Of a DNA stretch of 33,199 nucleotides, positions 6,901 to 13,598 are shown in pieces. The stretch comes from an uncultured Myxococcales bacterium (lineage in GTDB: Bacteria > Myxococcota_A > UBA9042 > DTJE01). The notes below the pieces were generated by a model, which was not told where the DNA came from, searched no databases, and worked only from the letters and a program-made list of their open reading frames with translations. The number at the start of each line of letters is the position of its first letter. Positions within the stretch are counted from its first letter, which is position 1. Position numbers and translations under genes: made by a program. The DNA lies in NCBI GenBank assembly GCA_903857665.1, contig CAIOFV010000053.1:1-33199 (forward strand), given 5' to 3'.

Positions 6901-9654
6901 TGCGAACATCCCCTGGCGCCACAGACGTGCCTGATCGACGGCGCCTGCCGGGCGGAAAAGGCGACCGATCCGGCGAACCCCTGCCGGCGCTGCTGGGCGT
7001 CCGACCCCTACCGCTGGAGCCCGGTCGATGGCGAGGGATGCGACGACGGCGACCCGTGCACGTTCGGCGACACCTGCCGGTCCGGGGCCTGCGCCGGCAC
7101 GGCCTACGGGTGCCCCTCCGACGACCCGTGCTGGGCCGGCGCCTGCGACGGCAGCGGGCAGTGCCGCTGGTCGGCGACCGCGGCGGCCTGCGACGACGGC
7201 AACCCCTGCACGGCGGACGACGCCTGCCGGGACGGGACGTGCGCCGGGATCCCGAGGCCGGAAGGGAGCGCATGCGACGATGGCCGGGCCTGCACAACGG
7301 ACGACCGTTGCACGACGGGCGCCTGCCGCGGGACGGCCCCGTCGGCCTGCGACGACGGGCTGGCCTGCACGGTCGATGGCTGCGAGGACGGCGCGGGCTT
7401 CCTGCCGGTGGCCGGTCCCTTCGAGGACATCTCGATGACGGGCGCGCCGGTCGGCACCGACTCGCTGCAGCCTGCGCCGATGCCCGTGGCGATCGGCTTC
7501 GACTTCCCGTTCCAGGGGACGAATCGCGCCGTGGCGTGGCCCTCGTCCTGGGGCACGATCCGGCTGACCGAGCTGCTGCAGAAGCCGGAGGATCCAGGCG
7601 ATGCCCCGACGGGGCTGTGCCCCCCGGATCCCGGGCTGCCCGACGGGCTGGTGGCGGCGTACTGGACGGACCTGTACTGCGACCCGGCGGAAGGATGCTC
7701 GATCCGGTGGCAGGCGATGGGAAGCGCGCCGGATCGCAGGCTGCTGGTGCAGTGGACCCGGGCGCGCCTGGGCAGCGAGCCGCAAACCCGGCTGACCTTC
7801 CAGGTCGCCCTGTTCGAAGGCGGCGGCATCGAACTGCGGTACCTGAGGGCCGTGGGCATGAACGGCGAGCAGGCCGTGGCCGGGATCCAGGCCGGGACGG
7901 GGGCGGCCGCGCGCGGGGCCCGCGTGGCCTGCAAGGGCGCCTGGATGACCGGGGGACGGGGATTCCGGTACGACCCCGGGCGCGCGTTCACGTGCCGGTT
8001 CGAACCGGTGGCAGGCGCCTGTGTCGTGGACGGTTCGTGCCGCGCGGACGGGGACGTCGATCCGGCGAACCCCTGCCGCGTGTGCCGCCGGGGCGAACCC
8101 GCGTGGGCCTGGTCGTACGCGGCCTGCGACGACGGCGACCCGTGCACGGTTGGCGAGGCCTGCTACCTGGGCGACTGCCGGGGCAAGTCCCGCGAGTGCC
8201 GCCCGACGGCCTGCCAGAAGACGTCGGTGTGCGACGGCGAGGGAGGCTGCACGATCGACCCGCAGCCCGCAGGGACGTCCTGCGGTGGCGCGTGGTGCGA
8301 GGGCGATCGGCTGCACCCGGCGCCGGGCTGCGACGGCGAAGGCGCCTGCGTGGCCGGCACCGCCCGCGACTGCTCCCCGTTCGCATGCCGGGACGGGGCA
8401 TGCCGGGGGACATGCGCCGACGCGAAGGACTGCGCGGCCGGCGCCTGGTGCGACACCGGGACGGGCGCCTGCCGGGGCCGGGCCGGCGACGGCAGCCCCT
8501 GCACGGCCGATGGCGAGTGCGTTTCCGGCCACTGCGGCAACCGGTTCTGCTGCCCGTTCGGGGACTGCTGCGCGTCGCCGCTCGACTGCCCGGCGCCGGA
8601 CGCGGGCCAACCGTCCTGCACCGATCCGGCCGGGTGCCAGTCGTCGTTCCGGCCCGCGACCTGCACGAAGGACGCGCGTTGCGACGCGGGCGACCCCGTC
8701 CAGGACGATTCGGGATGCGGCGACACGGTGCGGCAGGACTGCGGGTGGTTCCTGGACCACGCCTGCGACGGGACGGCGGACCAGCCGATCTTCGCGTGCC
8801 CGACCTCCTGCGCGGCGGACGGGGAATGCGACACGGACGCCCGGTGCGCGTCGGCTGCCTGCGTACCGCGGGGCGACGACGGGGCGTCCTGCAAGGCCGA
8901 TGAGGAGTGCACGGGGCGGCACTGCGGCGCCGGGACCTGCTGCGCGTCGGGGGACTGCTGCAGGGCGGCAGGCGACTGCCCGGCGGGGTACGCGATCGCG
9001 CCGGTCTGCGACCAGCCGTCGCGCTGCCAGGGGTGGCGCGGTCGGGCGACCTGCACGCCGCGCTTCCAGTGCGCCACCGTGCGCGAGGACGACGACCGGG
9101 CCTGCGGCGCATCCGACGGCCCGGACTGCGGCCCGTACGCGGCCCGATCCTGTGCAGGCACGGAGGACCAGCCCTTCACGACGTGCGCCACGTCCTGCGC
9201 GGGTTCGACGGACTGCCGCGCCGACGCGACCTGTGTGGCCGGCACGTGTCGCCCCCTGCCGCCAACGGCCGACGAGGGAGGGCCGTCCGACGCTTCCGGG
9301 GATTCGCCGGATGCCTTCCCGGACGCCTTGCCGGACGCCGACGCGGTGGACGACGGCGGCGGACGCCCGCACGGATCCGGGGGATGCGCCGCGGGTCGCG
9401 CCTCGCCCGTCGTCGCGTGGCTGCTGCTCCTGCTGCTGGTCGCCGGTGCCCGGGTCGGCATGCGCGCGATCGGCCATGGGCACGACACGGGGGGTGCGGT
9501 ATGGGGGTGCCCGACGGGCCGGGACGGGCGGAGGACGCGCGCGCGGAGGCGGACGGCTGCGTCGCTGAAATGCGGGCCGGACTTCCCGGAGCCCGTCGGG
9601 AGAAGCCGTTCTGCGGGCAAGACGCCGGCATCCCGACCGGCTCCTAGGTCTTGA
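3958..9654 (+). CDS. Giant secreted papain-family (C1) cysteine protease with cysteine-rich repeats and MYXO-CTERM-like anchor
   Basis: 1,898 residues; the start at 3958 has GGGAGG seven bases upstream and is followed by an Arg-rich signal peptide ending near ALAQG. Residues ~95-312 form a complete C1A peptidase domain: catalytic C127 in GGCGSCWAF with Q121 for the oxyanion hole, H264 in GGHSVELIGY and N282 in KNSWGDGWGEKGF. A short segment before it could be a propeptide. Residues ~315-405 look like an Ig/cadherin-like domain (EDPDGDALSW). Then come three blocks of CDDGxPCTxDxC-type repeats (about 405-615, 803-1146, 1348-1765), separated by two homologous beta-rich domains (about 620-800 and 1148-1344). 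An Asp/Pro/Ser linker and a C1810-containing hydrophobic segment resemble MYXO-CTERM sorting tags, but about 60 residues follow the helix. Likely an exported, possibly surface-held predatory or nutritional protease. Confidence 0.88.
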   Translation: MRRGATSRAGWAARPVSLLLRSPLLVALLLVSLPGPALAQGSDLDAIRAAIRDAHAHWFPADNPVWRLSPAARARLSGAILGVPTDPSIATFRASSRAALPPRLDWRNIGGASYVTGIRNQGGCGSCWAFGATAAFESAFLIQQGTPGQEFDRSEQDVLSCSRGGDCTGGFTDVALSYIVGTGIVDDACFAYVGDSLPCADKCRDWDRRTFKARGIEAVAGDVETLKAALQRGPTTACFTTYEDFNAYGGGVYQHVWGYVTGGHSVELIGYDDVQQAFIAKNSWGDGWGEKGFFRIRYGDSGFGSCALRVLRNEAPRIAYVPSVVVVPGVPLETTIAAEDPDGDALSWDVTGLDALPGPATFDPATATLRWAPPEGTAGTWDVTFRVSDDWAPPGVAQRTVRVSACPAACDDGNPCTDDVCPDGTCRHEFNAAPCAPDGNPCTRDACLDGACQAVEPDGTACDDDGNDCTLDVCRAGACVHEALEDGAGCGDDGSECTADACRGGSCVHDPLPDGASCAADFEVCTIDACRGGACVHDPIPDGEPCDLGLIDACTLTSCQGGTCNAMAAPDGTACDDGRTCTTGDACASGTCQGNPPPACDDGLACTRDGCEDGAAFGDSSESFEDVALSGIDTGIDGDEAAAGPFDIGFGFPLGGGVPRTRFWASTNGLVSFGEAVATGAHGDFPGGPGPKDLVAVYWDDLVCRRDQGCRVAYATLGQAPGRRLVVQWIGAGVYGVPGSALAMEAVLHEDGRIDLRYGDLVGAAGRTAAIGFEDASGRGLAYSVDQATVGPGLSLRYDPAATFTCTILPDKGTCVIGGACLGSGTPHPTDPCLACDGGQSWQAWSPVPGGRCDDGDPCTSWDSCGAAGCAGQRYSCDDGEPCTVDSCDGLGGCVHVPLDGGPCDDGSPCTFADTCVAGACRGSSLRDGTPCDDGRGCTADDACRAGACVGVLPPDCVDGLECTGDRCVDLPTSGGAAAYRCEHPLAPQTCLIDGACRAEKATDPANPCRRCWASDPYRWSPVDGEGCDDGDPCTFGDTCRSGACAGTAYGCPSDDPCWAGACDGSGQCRWSATAAACDDGNPCTADDACRDGTCAGIPRPEGSACDDGRACTTDDRCTTGACRGTAPSACDDGLACTVDGCEDGAGFLPVAGPFEDISMTGAPVGTDSLQPAPMPVAIGFDFPFQGTNRAVAWPSSWGTIRLTELLQKPEDPGDAPTGLCPPDPGLPDGLVAAYWTDLYCDPAEGCSIRWQAMGSAPDRRLLVQWTRARLGSEPQTRLTFQVALFEGGGIELRYLRAVGMNGEQAVAGIQAGTGAAARGARVACKGAWMTGGRGFRYDPGRAFTCRFEPVAGACVVDGSCRADGDVDPANPCRVCRRGEPAWAWSYAACDDGDPCTVGEACYLGDCRGKSRECRPTACQKTSVCDGEGGCTIDPQPAGTSCGGAWCEGDRLHPAPGCDGEGACVAGTARDCSPFACRDGACRGTCADAKDCAAGAWCDTGTGACRGRAGDGSPCTADGECVSGHCGNRFCCPFGDCCASPLDCPAPDAGQPSCTDPAGCQSSFRPATCTKDARCDAGDPVQDDSGCGDTVRQDCGWFLDHACDGTADQPIFACPTSCAADGECDTDARCASAACVPRGDDGASCKADEECTGRHCGAGTCCASGDCCRAAGDCPAGYAIAPVCDQPSRCQGWRGRATCTPRFQCATVREDDDRACGASDGPDCGPYAARSCAGTEDQPFTTCATSCAGSTDCRADATCVAGTCRPLPPTADEGGPSDASGDSPDAFPDALPDADAVDDGGGRPHGSGGCAAGRASPVVAWLLLLLLVAGARVGMRAIGHGHDTGGAVWGCPTGRDGRRTRARRRTAASLKCGPDFPEPVGRSRSAGKTPASRPAPRS

Positions 9655-9877
9655 GGACGTGCGGCAGCGCGGTCAGCGCCACGCACACGGCGATGCACCA
9701 GCCGAGGCTGTCGATCACGTAGGGCACCACGCACAGGGCGACGCCCGCGATCAGGAACACCATTCGCTGCTGCTTCTTTCCGAACATGAAGTAGCCCACG
9801 CCAACGGCCCCGGCCAACAGGCCGACGATCAGGGAGCCGGCATCGAAATTCACAGGATTCGTCTCGTGCGGGACCAT
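9644..9877 (-). CDS. Small two-to-three-helix membrane protein (family often labelled 'amino acid transport protein')
   Basis: 77 residues from the ATG at 9877. It begins with a short polar stretch, then a glycine-rich helix (SLIVGLLAGAVGVGYFMFG), the basic turn KKQQR, a second helix (MVFLIAGVALCVVPYVI) and a third hydrophobic segment ending ALPHVLKT. The GYFxxGKKQ...PY pattern matches a widespread family of about 70-residue inner-membrane proteins whose database name, amino acid transport protein, has no experimental basis that I know of. The last 11 bases overlap the end of the protease gene on the opposite strand, so the two genes are convergent and their stop codons interlock. A -10-like TACAGT lies only about a dozen bases upstream of the start and no clear Shine-Dalgarno is visible. 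Confidence 0.75.
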   Translation of the reverse strand: MVPHETNPVNFDAGSLIVGLLAGAVGVGYFMFGKKQQRMVFLIAGVALCVVPYVIDSLGWCIAVCVALTALPHVLKT

Positions 9878-9952
9878 TCCCGACCGACACTGTACCACTC
9901 CCCGGGGGCGCGTCCCCTGCGTCCCATGGGGAGGCACCGGCCTGACCCCGTG

Positions 9953-9958
9953 TAGACT
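9953..9958 (+). promoter_or_regulatory. Putative -10 box (TAGACT) for the polysaccharide synthase gene
   Basis: TAGACT lies nine bases before the predicted ATG at 9967, with no convincing -35 hexamer and no Shine-Dalgarno between. If used, transcription would begin within a few bases of the start codon, giving a nearly leaderless message. The same hexamer precedes the genes at 13545/13599 and 23754. Confidence 0.35.
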
Positions 9959-9966
9959 ATGCCTCG

Positions 9967-12900
9967 ATGCATGGCGGCGAGGTGCCCTTGTCCGGCCCCC
10001 AGGTCTTCAACGATCCCAGCGGGAGGCGGTGGCGGATCGTGCGGCGCATCGCGGCGGCCCTGGCCGTGGCGGTGGCGGTCGCGACGACGCTGTTCGTGGT
10101 CAGCCTGCTGGCGACCCCTTGGCTTCCCGCCATCCCCGGCCTGTCGGGCGCGGCTTCGCGTCCGGCGGTGCACCTGCTGCAAAGGCCGCCCGACCGCAAG
10201 GAACTGGCGGCCCGGTTCGTGCTGCATCGCGAACGCGAGGAACTGTGGCGGGACCTGGAGCGGGAGCGCGAGGCCACGCACGCTCGCCAGGCCGCGCGCG
10301 GCAACCGTGCCCGGCTTCCCCCGGTGCCGCCGCCCCGGGTCGTCGCGGCGTTCTTTTCGGGGTCCCAGGAAACCGGCCTGAACAGCCTGCGGGCCCACGC
10401 CGGCAACCTGACCCACCTGATGCCGGACTGGCTGCACCTCGACGCGACCGGCATCGGCCTGGACACGTCGGATTTCGATCCGGCGCGCTCCCCCCACAAC
10501 CCGGACGTGATGAAGGTGGCCCGCGAGCACGACGTGCGGGTGGACCCGATCCTCGACAACGCCGGGGGCGGGAAGTTCGACCCCGACCGCGCGCACCGGC
10601 TGCTGGCATCGCCGGAGGCCCAGCAGCAACTGGCCGTCCGCCTTCGGGACTGGCTGCTGGCCCAGGACATGGACGGACTGAACCTCGACCTCGAAAACCT
10701 GCAGCCCGAGGACCGCGCGCGTCTGCCGGCGTTCGTCCAGAGGCTGCACGAGATCCTGCGGGACGCGGGCCTGGGCCTGAACGCCGACGTCGAGGCGGAC
10801 CGCGAGCCCGCCCACCTGAAGGCGATGGCGGACGCCTGCGACTTCGTCATCCTGATGGCCTACGACCAGCACTGGGAGGGTGGCGAGCCGGGGCCGATCG
10901 CCGCGGCGGGCTGGTTCTGGGACACGATCGAGCACGCCCTGAAGGCGATTCCCCCCGGGAAGCTGGTGGTCGGCATCGGCAACTACGCCTACGACTGGAC
11001 GCAAGGCGTGACGATGGCGGAGCCGCTGTCGTACCAGCAGGCCCTGTTCACGGCCCGGGACAACGACCCGGAAACGGCCACCGAGAAGCTGGTGGGCTTC
11101 GATGCCGACGCGTTGAACGCGACCTTCACCTACCAGGACGAAAAGGGCCGCTCCCACCAGGTCTGGATGCTGGACGCGGCGTCGGCGTGGAACGAGTGGA
11201 CGCTGGCACAGCGCCTGGGCCTTCGCGGGTCGGCGCTGTGGGTGCTGGGGCACGAGGATCCCGGGGTCTGGACGTTCCTGGACCGGCACGGCTCCGAGGT
11301 GCCGCCGCCGGCCGCCGCGCTGAGCGTGGTGCGCGTGCCGTACGACGTGCAGTTCGACGGCGACGGCGAGCTGCTGGCGGTGGGGGCCACCCCGAAGGAA
11401 GGCCGTCGCGCGCTGGAAGTCGATCCGCAGACCGGCCTGATCACCGACCAGACGTACCTGGAGCTGCCGTCGTCGTACGTGATCCGCCGGTCGGGATTCG
11501 TGAAGGGTGCCGTGGCGCTGACGTTCGACGACGGGCCGGACCCGCAGTGGACGCCGTTGATGCTGGACGCCCTGAAGGACGTCGATGCGCCGGGCACGTT
11601 CTTCGTGCTGGGCGAAGAGGCCGAACGCAACCCGGACCTGCTGCGGCGGATGTGGAAGGAGGGCCACGAGGTCGGCAACCACACCTTCAGCCATCCGAAC
11701 CTGGCCGCGGTGGGGCACGATCGGGCGGCCCTGGAACTGAACACGGCGCAACGGGCCATCGAAAGCATCCTGGGACGCTCGACGATCCTGTTCCGCCCGC
11801 CCTACAACGCCGACGCGGAGCCGGTCAGCGCCGAGGAGGTGGCCCCGGTGCTGCTGGCCTCGGAACTGGGATACGTGACGGTGGGCGAGCGGATCGACCC
11901 GCAGGACTGGAACCTGCTGCGGCCGGGCCCCGGAGGGCAGCGCGGGCCTCCGACGGCGGTGGACCTGGCCGACGACATCGAAAAGAGCCTGGCGGCCGGC
12001 GGCGTCAACGTGGTGCTTCTGCACGACGGCGGCGGGGACCGCTCCCGGACCGTCGAGGCGGTCCGGCTGGTGGTCCCGCGGCTGAAGGCGAAGGGCTTCC
12101 GGTTCGTGCCCGTGTCCGCGCTGGCGGGCCTGGACCGGGACGCCGTGATGCCGGCCCAGCCGGATCGCGAACGGCTGCTGACGGGCGCCGACGTCGTGAT
12201 CTTCGAGGCGGTCTTCCTGTTCGAGGCGTTCCTGGCGTTCACCTTCGCGCTGGCCATCGCGCTGGGGATCGGGCGCGTGGCGATGATGGTGCCCCTGGCC
12301 CTGGTCGGGGCGGCCCGGGCGCGGCGCCGCAGGTTCGACCCTTCGTTCCAGCCGTCGGTCAGCGTGCTGATCGCGGCCTTCAACGAGGAGAAGGTCATCG
12401 CGCGGACGATCCGGTCGGTGCTGGCCAACGACTGGCCGGGGCTGGAGGTGCTGGTGGTCGATGACGGTTCCGGGGACGGCACGTCGGAAGCCGTGGCCCG
12501 GGAGTTCGGGGACGACCCCCGGGTGCGGTGCGTCCGCCAGGACAATGCCGGGAAGTCCGCGGCCCTCAATTTCGCGATGACGCTGGCGACCGGGGAGATC
12601 CAGGTCTGCATCGATGCAGACACGCAGGTGTCCGACGACTGCGTCGCGAAGCTGGTCCGGCACTTCGACGATCGGCGCGTGGCGGCGGTCGCCGGGAACG
12701 TGAAGGTCGGGAACGTGGGGAACCTGCTGACCCACTGGCAGGCCATCGAGTACGTCACCAGCCAGAACCTGGACCGCCGCGCCTACACCGTCCTCAACTG
12801 CATCACCGTGGTGCCCGGGGCGATCGGGGCGTGGCGCCGGAAGGCCGTGCTGGACGTGGGAGGCTACCGCACCGACACCCTGGCCGAGGACATGGACCTG

Positions 12901-13479
12901 ACGTGGCGGCTGCGGCGGGCCGGGTGGGTGGCACGGACCGAGCACGGGGCGCTGGCCTTCACCGAGGCCCCGGACACGCTGGGTGCCTTCGCGAAGCAGC
13001 GGTTCCGATGGACGTACGGCACGCTGCAGTGCCTCTGGAAGCACAAGGACGCCCTGTTCCGGTACGGGTGGTTCGGGACCCTGGCCCTGCCGACGCTGTG
13101 GGTGTTCCAGGTGTTCTTCCAGTTCGTCGCGCCGGTCGTGGACCTCCAGATGCTGTGGGTCGTGGGGAACTTCCTGCGGTCGTGGCTGGCCAGGGGCTTC
13201 TTTTCCGGCGAGTGGCAGCCGGTCGCGCACTCGATGGCTTCGCTGCATCAAGCCGCGTTCTTCTATGCCCTGTTCTTCGCGGTGGACCTGGCGGCATCGA
13301 CGCTGGCGTTCCTGCTGGACCGGGAGCGGCTGGCACCCCTGTGGCGGCTCTTCTGGCAACGGTTCGTGTACCGGCAGGTGATGTACGCGGTGCTCTGGCG
13401 CTCGCTGGTCGCGGCGGTCCGGGGCGTGCGCGCCGGCTGGGGCAAGCTGGAACGGAAGGGGACCGTGCAGAAGGGATGA
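9967..13479 (+). CDS. GH18 - NodB polysaccharide deacetylase - GT2 processive synthase fusion
   Basis: 1,170 residues, predicted ATG at 9967 (no good ribosome site; GTG at 9982 is an alternative). A membrane helix (about residues 20-45) leads to a GH18 domain whose catalytic signature DGLNLDLE has E243 as the acid, followed by MAYDQHW. The NodB deacetylase domain has TFDDGPD (D521, D522) and the metal-binding H572-TFS-H576, then FRPPYNADAE. A helix around 735-775 re-crosses the membrane, and a family 2 glycosyltransferase follows: VDDGSGDGT, D883-A-D885, the E974-D975 base motif and Q1011-RFRW. C-terminal helices close the chain. The predicted layout puts both hydrolase and deacetylase outside and the synthase inside, like PgaB and PgaC of poly-GlcNAc export combined, but with GH18 instead of the PgaB hydrolase. 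Likely makes, trims and deacetylates a beta-linked GlcNAc-type polymer; the exact linkage is inferred. Confidence 0.92.
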   Translation: MHGGEVPLSGPQVFNDPSGRRWRIVRRIAAALAVAVAVATTLFVVSLLATPWLPAIPGLSGAASRPAVHLLQRPPDRKELAARFVLHREREELWRDLEREREATHARQAARGNRARLPPVPPPRVVAAFFSGSQETGLNSLRAHAGNLTHLMPDWLHLDATGIGLDTSDFDPARSPHNPDVMKVAREHDVRVDPILDNAGGGKFDPDRAHRLLASPEAQQQLAVRLRDWLLAQDMDGLNLDLENLQPEDRARLPAFVQRLHEILRDAGLGLNADVEADREPAHLKAMADACDFVILMAYDQHWEGGEPGPIAAAGWFWDTIEHALKAIPPGKLVVGIGNYAYDWTQGVTMAEPLSYQQALFTARDNDPETATEKLVGFDADALNATFTYQDEKGRSHQVWMLDAASAWNEWTLAQRLGLRGSALWVLGHEDPGVWTFLDRHGSEVPPPAAALSVVRVPYDVQFDGDGELLAVGATPKEGRRALEVDPQTGLITDQTYLELPSSYVIRRSGFVKGAVALTFDDGPDPQWTPLMLDALKDVDAPGTFFVLGEEAERNPDLLRRMWKEGHEVGNHTFSHPNLAAVGHDRAALELNTAQRAIESILGRSTILFRPPYNADAEPVSAEEVAPVLLASELGYVTVGERIDPQDWNLLRPGPGGQRGPPTAVDLADDIEKSLAAGGVNVVLLHDGGGDRSRTVEAVRLVVPRLKAKGFRFVPVSALAGLDRDAVMPAQPDRERLLTGADVVIFEAVFLFEAFLAFTFALAIALGIGRVAMMVPLALVGAARARRRRFDPSFQPSVSVLIAAFNEEKVIARTIRSVLANDWPGLEVLVVDDGSGDGTSEAVAREFGDDPRVRCVRQDNAGKSAALNFAMTLATGEIQVCIDADTQVSDDCVAKLVRHFDDRRVAAVAGNVKVGNVGNLLTHWQAIEYVTSQNLDRRAYTVLNCITVVPGAIGAWRRKAVLDVGGYRTDTLAEDMDLTWRLRRAGWVARTEHGALAFTEAPDTLGAFAKQRFRWTYGTLQCLWKHKDALFRYGWFGTLALPTLWVFQVFFQFVAPVVDLQMLWVVGNFLRSWLARGFFSGEWQPVAHSMASLHQAAFFYALFFAVDLAASTLAFLLDRERLAPLWRLFWQRFVYRQVMYAVLWRSLVAAVRGVRAGWGKLERKGTVQKG

Positions 13480-13495
13480 CCGTCGCACGGGACCG

Positions 13496-13524
13496 TGGAC
13501 GCCGAAATCGGTTGAGGATAGACT
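13496..13524 (+). promoter_or_regulatory. Putative sigma-70 promoter upstream of the hybrid histidine kinase
   Basis: TGGACG at 13496-13501 and TAGACT at 13519-13524 are separated by 17 bases, in the gap after the polysaccharide synthase stop and before the kinase start. It would place the start site near 13531. The -35 box is a weak match. Confidence 0.4.
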
Positions 13525-13598
13525 CCCCCGCGTGAACGGTCACAGTGGGTCGGAATCGTGCGAGCCGGCGCGCCGGTTCGACGCTCCTGGGTGGCTCC

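Noticed and set aside
5180..8500. Regularly repeated GC-rich DNA, first considered as a repeat array or CRISPR
   Set aside because: The periodicity is that of codons for CDDG-type cysteine repeats; units vary in length and sequence and no spacer structure exists.
4054..9483. Very long minus-strand open frame opposite the cysteine protease
   Set aside because: It is antisense to a gene with intact catalytic motifs; the repetitive Arg/Pro/Ala/Val translation has no domain. Long antisense frames are usual at this GC content.
9850..13488. Minus-strand open frame of over 1,200 codons opposite the polysaccharide synthase
   Set aside because: Composition is His/Arg/Gln/Pro-rich noise and the opposite strand has clear GH18, NodB and GT2 motifs.
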